Source: Rhizorhapis sp036570425 (lineage in GTDB: Bacteria; Pseudomonadota; Alphaproteobacteria; Sphingomonadales; Sphingomonadaceae). Taken from it: a DNA stretch of 64,000 nucleotides. The stretch spans positions 124,001 to 188,000 of the forward strand of contig DATCYF010000022.1 of NCBI GenBank assembly GCA_036570425.1. The letters run 5' to 3'. The position numbers were made by a program, and so were the translations under genes. Positions 41,178 to 48,069 of the stretch are shown piece after piece (position 1 is the first letter of the stretch; each line of letters opens with the position of its first letter). The notes below the pieces were generated by a model, which was not told the DNA's origin, did not search any database, and saw only the letters and a list, made by a program, of their open reading frames with translations.

Positions 41178-41621
41178 TTATTTCCGGTCCCTCGGACCGG
41201 CAAAATGGGCTTGCATCATTTCTCGCACTTCGGCGTCGATGAGCCTCCGCCCTTCGGGCCCATGCGTTACCATAACCGTATCGCATGTTGCGACGCATTC
41301 GCCATTCTGGAATGCGGCAGAATAAATTTCCCAACTTGTATTGCCTATCCGCCCAATACCGCTGGTGATTGTGACATTGTCCGGGAAATGCGCTTCATTC
41401 ACATAGGCTATGTTGACGGCCGCCACGAGCCAACGCACACCTTTGTCACGAGGATGGCGGCCCAGCGAACGATGAAAGCGGATACGCCCCGTTTCAAACA
41501 GCCCGGCCATGGCGACGTTGTTCACATGCCCCATGACGTCCAAGTCCTGATATCGGGTGTCAATGCTCACCTGAAACGGATAATTTTCCATTTCCAGGCG
41601 CCAGCTATCAGGTTTCGCCAT
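41178..41621 (-). CDS. Acyl-CoA thioesterase, 4HBT hot-dog family
   Basis: This is a 147-residue hot-dog-fold protein with the 4-hydroxybenzoyl-CoA-thioesterase signature RYQDLDVMGHVNNVAMAGLFETGRIRFH, in which the aspartate and histidine sit at the usual active-site spot. It is likely a cytoplasmic thioesterase for short or aromatic acyl-CoA, but substrates cannot be read. A second, distantly similar protein is at 59.9 kb. It converges with the exported prolyl oligopeptidase and is divergent from an SMP-30 gene; no operon partner is evident. Confidence 0.82.
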   Translation of the reverse strand: MAKPDSWRLEMENYPFQVSIDTRYQDLDVMGHVNNVAMAGLFETGRIRFHRSLGRHPRDKGVRWLVAAVNIAYVNEAHFPDNVTITSGIGRIGNTSWEIYSAAFQNGECVATCDTVMVTHGPEGRRLIDAEVREMMQAHFAGPRDRK

Positions 41622-41749
41622 TGGGTCTGTCTTCCCTCCTTCACGGACTTAGCGCACAAATTGACATAACCAGCACTCCACGATTCCGCAAATGACCCTA
41701 TGCGAAATTCACGATATGAATACGTTATTGCATGTGATGTGAGACCGAT

Positions 41750-42631
41750 ATGACACAGGATGTAAGTTTGGCGCTCGACGCTCGCAGCCATCTGGGCGAA
41801 GGGCCGCGCTGGCATAGCGAAGAAAAGCGCCTCTATTGGGTGGACATTGGCCGCAACGAACTGCATCGCTTCGATCCCGTGACCGGTCATGACGAAAGCC
41901 GGGCTTTCGCTACGCCCATTGGATGCTTCGCCTTCATGCGTGACGCCGGCCTGATGCTGGCGATGAAGGATGGCTTTGCCAGCCACGCCCGGTTCGATGC
42001 CGAGCCCGAACCCTTCGGCGAACAGATCTTTGCAGACAAGCCCGACCTGCGTTTCAACGATGGCCGCACCGATAGCCGGGGCCGTTTCTGGGCAGGCAGC
42101 GTCAACATGACGAAAGCAGCCAAGGATGCGGCGCTCTATCGCCTTGATCCTGATGGCACAATCACGGAGATGGCGGGGGGCATGCTTACCTGCAATGGCG
42201 CGGCTTTCAGCCCGGACGGGAAGCGCTTCTTCCACACCGATACGCCCAGCCATGCCGTCCGGACATATGATTTTGATGTCATGAGTGGCACAATCGCTAA
42301 CTGCCGCATCCTTCATCAATTCCCGCTCGGCAGGGGCCGCCCCGATGGAGCATCAGTGGATGTGGAGGGATGCTATTGGACAGCGCTGTTCGATGGCGGG
42401 CGCGTCGTCCGCCTTTCTCCCGATGGCGAGATATTGGCCGAAATTCCCCTGCCCGCAAAACGGCCCACGATGATCGTTTTTGGCGATGATGACCTGCGTA
42501 CGGCCTTTGTCACGACATCACGCAATGGGCTGACATCAGAGGAGTTGAAGCAGCAGCCGCTTTCCGGCGGCATTTTTCGTTTCCGGGTCGACGTCCCGGG
42601 ACTGCCCGAAGCGCCTTTTGGCGGCGGCTGA
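41750..42631 (+). CDS. SMP-30/gluconolactonase family protein
   Basis: This 293-residue cytoplasmic protein is of the SMP-30/gluconolactonase/LRE family, a six-bladed propeller that hydrolyses sugar lactones. The metal-binding residues fall in the conserved phrases SHLGEGPRWHSEEKRLYWVDI, FNDGRTDSRGRFWAGSV and CNGAAFSPDGKRFFHTDT, with GRPDGASVDVEGCYWTAL for the C-terminal aspartate. Sugar or lactone specificity is unknown, and no sugar dehydrogenase genes are adjacent. Confidence 0.88.
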   Translation: MTQDVSLALDARSHLGEGPRWHSEEKRLYWVDIGRNELHRFDPVTGHDESRAFATPIGCFAFMRDAGLMLAMKDGFASHARFDAEPEPFGEQIFADKPDLRFNDGRTDSRGRFWAGSVNMTKAAKDAALYRLDPDGTITEMAGGMLTCNGAAFSPDGKRFFHTDTPSHAVRTYDFDVMSGTIANCRILHQFPLGRGRPDGASVDVEGCYWTALFDGGRVVRLSPDGEILAEIPLPAKRPTMIVFGDDDLRTAFVTTSRNGLTSEELKQQPLSGGIFRFRVDVPGLPEAPFGGG

Positions 42632-42694
42632 TCCCACCCACCTGAGTCCTTTTTGGCCGTTTTGGCAGCAAATTGGCAGCACCGCGTTAGATAT

Positions 42695-42793
42695 ACCAAA
42701 GCCACCCATAGTTTTTCTTGGTAGTAAGCTGTCGAACGGCGATGTTAAGCCCATGCCAACGGCCATGCGCGCTGCAATGCCAAGAAAACTATG
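42695..42793 (+). promoter_or_regulatory. Long inverted repeat in the cysD leader
   Basis: CATAGTTTTTCTTGG (42707-42721) and CCAAGAAAACTATG (42780-42793) are complementary over 14 bases with one bulged A/T, enclosing 58 bases. A second inverted repeat, ACCAA (42695-42699) and TTGGT (42718-42722), overlaps the first arm. The element ends 11 bases before the cysD start. It could be an operator or a transcript stem, but no known riboswitch consensus is recognised. Confidence 0.4.
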
Positions 42794-42804
42794 AAGAGAG
42801 ACGG

Positions 42805-43710
42805 ATGACAGCAAGCAATCTCACCCATCTTCAACGCCTTGAGGCGGAGAGCATCCACATCATGCGCGAAGTCGTCGCAGAGGCGGAAAAGCCGGTCATG
42901 CTCTATTCGGTCGGCAAGGACAGCGCCGTTATGCTGCATCTTGCGAAAAAGGCTTTCTACCCCTCTCCTCCGCCTTTCCCGCTGCTGCACGTGGATACGA
43001 CCTGGAAATTCCAGGCCATGTATGAACTGCGTGACAGGGCCGCGGCGGACGCAGGAATGGAATTGCTCGTCCACCACAATCCCGAAGCGATGGAAAAGGG
43101 CATCAATCCTTTCGATCATGGCTCGCTGCACACGGACATGTGGAAGACCGAGGGCCTGAAGCAGGCGCTCGACAAATACGGCTTTGACGCTGCCTTCGGC
43201 GGCGCGCGGCGCGATGAAGAGAAGAGCCGCGCCAAGGAGCGTGTCTTTTCCTTCCGTTCGGCCAATCACCGCTGGGACCCGAAGAGCCAGCGTCCCGAAC
43301 TGTGGCGGCTGTACAATGCGCGCAAAGCCAAAGGCGAATCGATGCGCGTCTTCCCGATCAGTAACTGGACCGAGCTTGATATCTGGCAATATATCCATCT
43401 GGAAGGCATCGAGATCGTGCCGCTCTATTTCAGCGCGCCGCGCCCGACAGTGGAACGCGACGGCCTGTTGCTCATGGTGGATGACGAACGCTTTCCGCTG
43501 AGAGAAGGCGAAAAGCCAGTGATGCGTTCCATCCGTTTCCGCACGCTGGGATGCTATCCGCTGACCGGCGCCGTCGAAAGCGAGGCGGCGACCTTGCCTG
43601 AAGTCATTCAGGAAATGCTGTTGACCACCACCTCCGAACGGCAGGGCCGCGCCATTGATCATGATCAGGCGGCCTCAATGGAAAAGAAGAAGCAGGAGGG
43701 ATATTTCTGA
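42805..43710 (+). CDS. cysD: Sulfate adenylyltransferase subunit 2 CysD
   Basis: CysD is the catalytic half of ATP sulfurylase, making adenosine 5'-phosphosulfate from sulfate and ATP. The 301-residue protein has the PP-loop motif LYSVGKDSAVMLHLAKKAFYP near residue 36, then LLHVDTTWKFQAMY, FDAAFGGARRDEEKSRAKER and ELDIWQYIHLEGIEIVPLYFS. The RSIRFRTLGCYPLTGAV region is near the C-terminus. I chose the ATG at 42805; the frame is open 29 codons upstream through the inverted repeat. It overlaps cysNC by one base (TGATG) and leads the sulfate activation operon. Confidence 0.96.
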   Translation: MTASNLTHLQRLEAESIHIMREVVAEAEKPVMLYSVGKDSAVMLHLAKKAFYPSPPPFPLLHVDTTWKFQAMYELRDRAAADAGMELLVHHNPEAMEKGINPFDHGSLHTDMWKTEGLKQALDKYGFDAAFGGARRDEEKSRAKERVFSFRSANHRWDPKSQRPELWRLYNARKAKGESMRVFPISNWTELDIWQYIHLEGIEIVPLYFSAPRPTVERDGLLLMVDDERFPLREGEKPVMRSIRFRTLGCYPLTGAVESEAATLPEVIQEMLLTTTSERQGRAIDHDQAASMEKKKQEGYF

Positions 43711-45641
43711 TGAGCGCGACCCTTACTGACAAGGCTTATCAAGCTGACGCGCTGATCGCGCAGGACATTGACGCCTATCTGGAACAGCATCAGCACAAGT
43801 CGCTGCTGCGTTTCATCACTTGCGGCAGCGTTGATGACGGCAAATCCACCCTCATCGGTCGCCTGCTCTATGACAGCAAGATGATCTTCGAGGATCAGCT
43901 TGCCGCACTCGAAGCCGACAGCAAGCGCGTGGGTACGCAGGGTCAGGATATCGACTTCGCGCTTCTCGTCGACGGCCTCGCCGCGGAGCGTGAGCAGGGA
44001 ATCACCATCGACGTCGCTTATCGCTTCTTCGCGACCGAAAAGCGCAAGTTCATTGTCGCTGACACGCCGGGCCATGAGCAATATACGCGGAACATGGTGA
44101 CGGGTGCTTCGACCGCCGACCTCGCCGTTATCCTGATTGACGCCCGGCAAGGCGTGCTGACACAGACGCGGCGGCATAGCTATCTCGTTAACCTGATCGG
44201 CATCCGCAATGTGGTGCTGGCGATCAACAAGATGGACCTGGTGGGCTATAGTCAGGAACGCTTTGACGAGATCGTGGCCGACTATACCGCCTTTGCGGAA
44301 GGCATCGGTCTCAAGAACTTCCTGCCCGTCCCCATTTCCGGTCTGAAGGGCGACAATATTACACTCAGGAGCGATAACACCCCCTGGTATAATGGCCCGG
44401 TATTGCTTGACCATCTTGAAACGGTCGAGTTGGACACAGAGCGCCTGGCGCAGCGGCCATTCCGCATGGCCGTGCAATGGGTGAACCGGCCCAATCTGGA
44501 CTTCCGCGGATTTTCGGGCTTGATCGGTTCGGGCACTGTGAAGCCGGGGGACGCCATCCGGGTTCTTCCGTCAGGCAAGACCAGCACGATCAAATCCATC
44601 GTCACTTTCGACGGGGACCTGCCACAAGCAGTGGCGGGACAGTCCGTGACCCTGACTCTGACGGACGAAATCGACTGCTCGCGCGGGGATGTTATTGTAA
44701 CCGCTGATGCGCCAACCGAAGTCGCCGATCAGTTCGAAAGCACGATCGTCTGGATGGACGAGGATGAGATGCTGCCCGGACGGCCATATCTCCTCAAAAC
44801 GGGCACATCGATGGTGACCGCAACGATCACGAAACCAAAATATGAAGTGAACGTCAACACCATCGTGCATGAGGCCGCCGAAACGCTGTCCCTGAACGCG
44901 ATTGGCGTGTGCAACATCTCCCTGGACCGGGCTGTACCGTTCGAGGCCTATGCCGATAACCCCGATCTGGGGGGCTTCATCCTGATTGACCGGATGAGCA
45001 ACCGCACGGTTGCCGCCGGCATGATCCATTTCGCGTTGCGCCGCAGCCAGAACATCCATTGGCAGTCGGTCGATATCACCCGCGAGGCGCATGCCGCGCA
45101 GAAGAATCAGAAGCAGAAGCTCCTCTGGTTCACCGGCTTCTCCGGATCAGGCAAGTCGACCATTGCCAATCTTGTCGAAAAGAAGCTGCACGCCCTGGGC
45201 AAGCACAGCTTCCTGCTGGACGGCGATAATGTCCGTCATGGCCTCAATCGTGACCTTGGCTTTACCGAAGCAGACCGCGTGGAGAATATCCGCCGCGTGG
45301 GCGAGGTAGCCAAGTTGATGACCGACGCCGGACTTATCGTGCTGACCGCCTTCATTTCCCCCTTCCAGAGCGAACGGCGGATGGTGCGGCAGATGCTGCC
45401 GGAAGGCGAGTTCATCGAGGTCTTCATTGACACCCCACTCTCAGTGGCGGAGAGCCGCGACGTGAAGGGGCTTTACAAGAAGGCTCGTAGTGGTGAGCTC
45501 AAGAACTTCACCGGCATTGATAGCCCTTATGAACCGCCCGAAAAGCCCGAGATCCATATCGACACCACGAAAGTAACGCCTGAAGAAGCGGCAGACAGGA
45601 TCGTGGAATATGTTCTGGGTAACGGGAGTGCGGCGCATTGA
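43710..45641 (+). CDS. cysNC: Bifunctional sulfate adenylyltransferase subunit 1 / APS kinase CysNC
   Basis: This fused enzyme uses GTP hydrolysis to drive ATP sulfurylase with CysD and then phosphorylates APS to PAPS. The 643-residue protein has the N-terminal GTPase (CGSVDDGKSTLIGRLLYDSK, residues 31-50; DTPGHEQYTRNM; NKMDLVGYSQERFD) and beta-barrel domains to about residue 440. The C-terminal APS kinase has the P-loop GFSGSGKSTIAN near residue 476, LLDGDNVRHGLNRDLGF and the KGLYKKARSGELKNFTGIDSPYE region. The fused CysN/CysC form (NodQ-like) is common in alphaproteobacteria. It overlaps cysD and cysQ at either end. Confidence 0.97.
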   Translation: MSATLTDKAYQADALIAQDIDAYLEQHQHKSLLRFITCGSVDDGKSTLIGRLLYDSKMIFEDQLAALEADSKRVGTQGQDIDFALLVDGLAAEREQGITIDVAYRFFATEKRKFIVADTPGHEQYTRNMVTGASTADLAVILIDARQGVLTQTRRHSYLVNLIGIRNVVLAINKMDLVGYSQERFDEIVADYTAFAEGIGLKNFLPVPISGLKGDNITLRSDNTPWYNGPVLLDHLETVELDTERLAQRPFRMAVQWVNRPNLDFRGFSGLIGSGTVKPGDAIRVLPSGKTSTIKSIVTFDGDLPQAVAGQSVTLTLTDEIDCSRGDVIVTADAPTEVADQFESTIVWMDEDEMLPGRPYLLKTGTSMVTATITKPKYEVNVNTIVHEAAETLSLNAIGVCNISLDRAVPFEAYADNPDLGGFILIDRMSNRTVAAGMIHFALRRSQNIHWQSVDITREAHAAQKNQKQKLLWFTGFSGSGKSTIANLVEKKLHALGKHSFLLDGDNVRHGLNRDLGFTEADRVENIRRVGEVAKLMTDAGLIVLTAFISPFQSERRMVRQMLPEGEFIEVFIDTPLSVAESRDVKGLYKKARSGELKNFTGIDSPYEPPEKPEIHIDTTKVTPEEAADRIVEYVLGNGSAAH

Positions 45642-46390
45642 CCCATGACCTGAAGGCCGACGCCGAACTCGCGGCCCGACTTGCCACTGCAGCCGGAGAA
45701 ATCCTTCTCGCCGTGCGCCAGTCGGGTCTCATTGAAGGCAAAGCGCTGGGCAAGGCGGGCGATCAGACCGCGAACCAGTTTCTTATCCATGCCATCGCGC
45801 AGCAGCGGCCCGATGACGGCCTGCTGTCCGAGGAAAGCAAGGACACGCAGGAGCGGCTCGGCAAATCGCGCGTCTGGATCATCGACCCCGTCGATGGCAC
45901 GCGCGAATATGGCGAGGCGCGCACGGACTGGGCCGTTCACATCGCGCTGGCGATCGACGGAGTCGCGACGGTCGGTGCAGTAGCCCTGCCCGGTCTGGGA
46001 CTCACCCTGCGTTCGGATCAGCCGATTGCAGTCCCTGTCGCCAATACGCCGTTAAAAATGGTCGTCAGTCGCACCCGTCCGGCAGCGGAAGCCGTGGCAG
46101 TGGCGGAGGCGATTGGCGCTGAACTGCTGCCCATGGGTTCAGCAGGTGCGAAAGCCATGGCCATTGTGCGCGGTGAAGCGGATATTTACCTTCATTCGGG
46201 CGGTCAGTATGAATGGGATAGCGCTGCACCCGTTGCAGTCGCCGCGGCGCATGGCCTGCACTGCTCCCGCATGGACGGCTCTCCGCTGGTTTACAACCAG
46301 ACCGATGTATACCTGCCCGATCTGCTCATCTGCCGGAAAGAGCATGCTGCGTTGGTCGCCCAAGCGCTTACCCGGCTCAAGGCCGCCTGA
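45638..46390 (+). CDS. cysQ: 3'(2'),5'-bisphosphate nucleotidase CysQ
   Basis: CysQ recycles 3'-phosphoadenosine 5'-phosphate, a product of PAPS use, to AMP. The 250-residue protein has the inositol-monophosphatase-family motifs LLSEESKD near residue 65 and VWIIDPVDGTREYGEARTDWAVHIAL near residue 80. The distal YEWDSAAPVAVAAAHGL carries the last metal ligand. The start is a TTG at 45638 overlapping the cysNC stop (TTGA); GGGAG lies 8 bases upstream and no better start exists in frame. Position in the cys operon supports the CysQ role over another phosphatase. Confidence 0.9.
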   Translation: MTHDLKADAELAARLATAAGEILLAVRQSGLIEGKALGKAGDQTANQFLIHAIAQQRPDDGLLSEESKDTQERLGKSRVWIIDPVDGTREYGEARTDWAVHIALAIDGVATVGAVALPGLGLTLRSDQPIAVPVANTPLKMVVSRTRPAAEAVAVAEAIGAELLPMGSAGAKAMAIVRGEADIYLHSGGQYEWDSAAPVAVAAAHGLHCSRMDGSPLVYNQTDVYLPDLLICRKEHAALVAQALTRLKAA

Positions 46391-46399
46391 CGGGCCGGA

Positions 46400-46930
46400 T
46401 CAGCGCTTCTTCGTCAATTCGCGCAGTTTCGCAAATGGTCCGGCTTCTTCCTCGCTCAGCACGCCTGCTTCACGAAGCAGGCGGTCTGCTTCCGGCGCGC
46501 GGGGATAGGGATTCATCAGTAAGGACAGCGTTTCGGCTACCGCCTCCCCCATGTCGATTCGGTCGCCGGAAAAGAAAATGACATCGCAATCGTCGGAACT
46601 CAGCTCGATTTCCGTGTCGGGGTCATAATCAGTGCTTTCGCGCTCAAATTGGATGGTGAACGCCTCATCGATTTTTTCCGGCACGGGCGCGGCCGTGGCG
46701 ACGCACGCCTGAACGAGATCAGCCATGATCCGGCCATTGGCGATGATCTTTCCCTCATCTTTGGCCAGCGTATATTCGGCCGCAAGACTATTAAGCGCCT
46801 CCAGCCGGAAACGGCGGCGAAGTCCCTCCCGCTCGTCGGCCTCCGCTTCGATCCGCGCAGGCTTGCTCATCCGGCCCATTGTGTCGAGCCGCTCAAGCCG
46901 CGAAAATTCGGGTTGAGCCGAAGGCGTCAC
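46400..46930 (-). CDS. DUF177 (YceD-like) protein
   Basis: This is a 176-residue soluble protein of the DUF177/YceD family. In other bacteria it is encoded beside rpmF and is tied to 23S rRNA levels, but the function is poorly defined. Visible family features are FRLEALNSLAAEYTLAKDEGKII in the N-terminal half, and then DPDTEIELSSDDCDVIFFSGDRIDMGEAVAETLSLLMNPYPR. The C-terminus is short and ends in lysines. The start is a GTG at 46930 overlapping the upstream CBP3 gene stop (GTGA). An rpmF is not adjacent. Confidence 0.85.
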   Translation of the reverse strand: MTPSAQPEFSRLERLDTMGRMSKPARIEAEADEREGLRRRFRLEALNSLAAEYTLAKDEGKIIANGRIMADLVQACVATAAPVPEKIDEAFTIQFERESTDYDPDTEIELSSDDCDVIFFSGDRIDMGEAVAETLSLLMNPYPRAPEADRLLREAGVLSEEEAGPFAKLRELTKKR

Positions 46931-47442
46931 GGCAGATTTCCAGCCAAGAGCGGAACGGTGCCGGTTTGTGCAAGTGCATTCCAAAACGTCCGAAGCCCGT
47001 TCGCCACGTGCTCAAGCTGGTCCGGCGCAGGCGCATTACCGCGATAGAGATTGCGGACCAGCGCATCCTCCAGAGATTCACCGGCACCGAGCCCCGAACG
47101 ATAGGCCGAAAGGCGGCCGCCCAACGCGCTCATCATCCGGCCGATATGCTTGCCGACGATCATGTCGCCAATACCGATCTGGCGAAGCTGACCATCCATA
47201 TCGTCTACGAATAGCTCCGTCAGCCAGACGCTCTGCTGTTTCGTCTCCGGCGCGCCTTCCAGCCGCAGGAGCACAAGACACAGGATCGCCGTGATCATGT
47301 CGAATCGGCCATCCAGCGTGTCGGCAACACCGCCCTGCGCATACCAGTGCGGTTCACGCCCGCGCGCAACGATCGCGGAATAGAGGGGGCGCAATGCGTC
47401 GCGGGGATCATCATTGGAAAAGAGACGGCGGAGAATGGACAT
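46927..47442 (-). CDS. CBP3-like ubiquinol-cytochrome c chaperone
   Basis: This is a 171-residue protein of the Ubiq_cyt_C_chap family related to mitochondrial CBP3, which helps assemble cytochrome b of complex III. It begins MSILRRLFSNDDPRDALRPLYSAIV and has REPHWYAQGGVADTLDGRFDMITAILCLVLLRLEG. The chaperone-domain phrase LFVDDMDGQLRQIGIGDMIVGKHIGRMM follows, then the C-terminal helices. It is co-transcribed with the DUF177 gene through a 4-base overlap, a pairing I recognise as typical for alphaproteobacteria. It is divergent from bamE. Confidence 0.9.
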   Translation of the reverse strand: MSILRRLFSNDDPRDALRPLYSAIVARGREPHWYAQGGVADTLDGRFDMITAILCLVLLRLEGAPETKQQSVWLTELFVDDMDGQLRQIGIGDMIVGKHIGRMMSALGGRLSAYRSGLGAGESLEDALVRNLYRGNAPAPDQLEHVANGLRTFWNALAQTGTVPLLAGNLP

Positions 47443-47569
47443 GGATGCAGGACAGCCTGAATATGCAAGGGATGCCGGACTTGTTTGTCCAGGCGATATT
47501 CCATATTGATTGGCCGGGCCGTCAATGCAATGGCTGCTTGCCGATATGTTCGTGTTTCAGGAGATTTTC

Positions 47570-48058
47570 ATGCGCCCCAACATCGCGCGGTTTGCCATGG
47601 TCGCAGGCGCACTGGCCCTCTTGCCACTCGCATCAGGCTGCGCCCGCATGCGTGCGCATCAGGGATATCTGGTCGATAATCTTCTCGTCGATTCGATTCA
47701 GCCTGGCGTCGATAACCGGGCTTCGGTTGAACGGACTCTGGGCCGACCCAGTTTCGAAGCGCAATTCAACAGCAACGAATGGTATTATGTCGCGCGCGAT
47801 ACGCGGCAGCTCGCCTTTTCGATGCCAAAGGCCGTTGATCAGACCATTTTGCGCATCCGTTTCGATTCTTCAGGCAATGTGTCGGACGTAGACAAGATGG
47901 GCCTGGAGCATGTGGCCAAAATTTCGCCTGAAGGGGACACGACGCCAACGCTTGGCCGCGATCGCGGGCTGTTCCAGGAAATATTCGGCAATATCGGCGC
48001 TGTGGGCGCGGGGGGCGCTGGCTCCGGCCCGACCGGCCCAGGACCGAACGGGTCCTGA
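47570..48058 (+). CDS. bamE: Outer membrane assembly lipoprotein BamE
   Basis: BamE is a small lipoprotein of the BAM complex, which inserts beta-barrel proteins into the outer membrane. The 162-residue protein has a lipobox LASGC (Cys24) after its signal sequence. The SmpA/OmlA domain follows with DSIQPGVDNRASVERTLGRPSFEAQFNSNEWYYVA and VDQTILRIRFDSSGNVSDVDKM. The C-terminus ends in a Gly/Pro-rich tail (GAGGAGSGPTGPGPNGS). A CAGGAG site lies 6 bases before the ATG at 47570; the frame is open 20 codons earlier. It converges with glnD. Confidence 0.92.
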   Translation: MRPNIARFAMVAGALALLPLASGCARMRAHQGYLVDNLLVDSIQPGVDNRASVERTLGRPSFEAQFNSNEWYYVARDTRQLAFSMPKAVDQTILRIRFDSSGNVSDVDKMGLEHVAKISPEGDTTPTLGRDRGLFQEIFGNIGAVGAGGAGSGPTGPGPNGS

Positions 48059-48069
48059 GGAGTCCTGGC

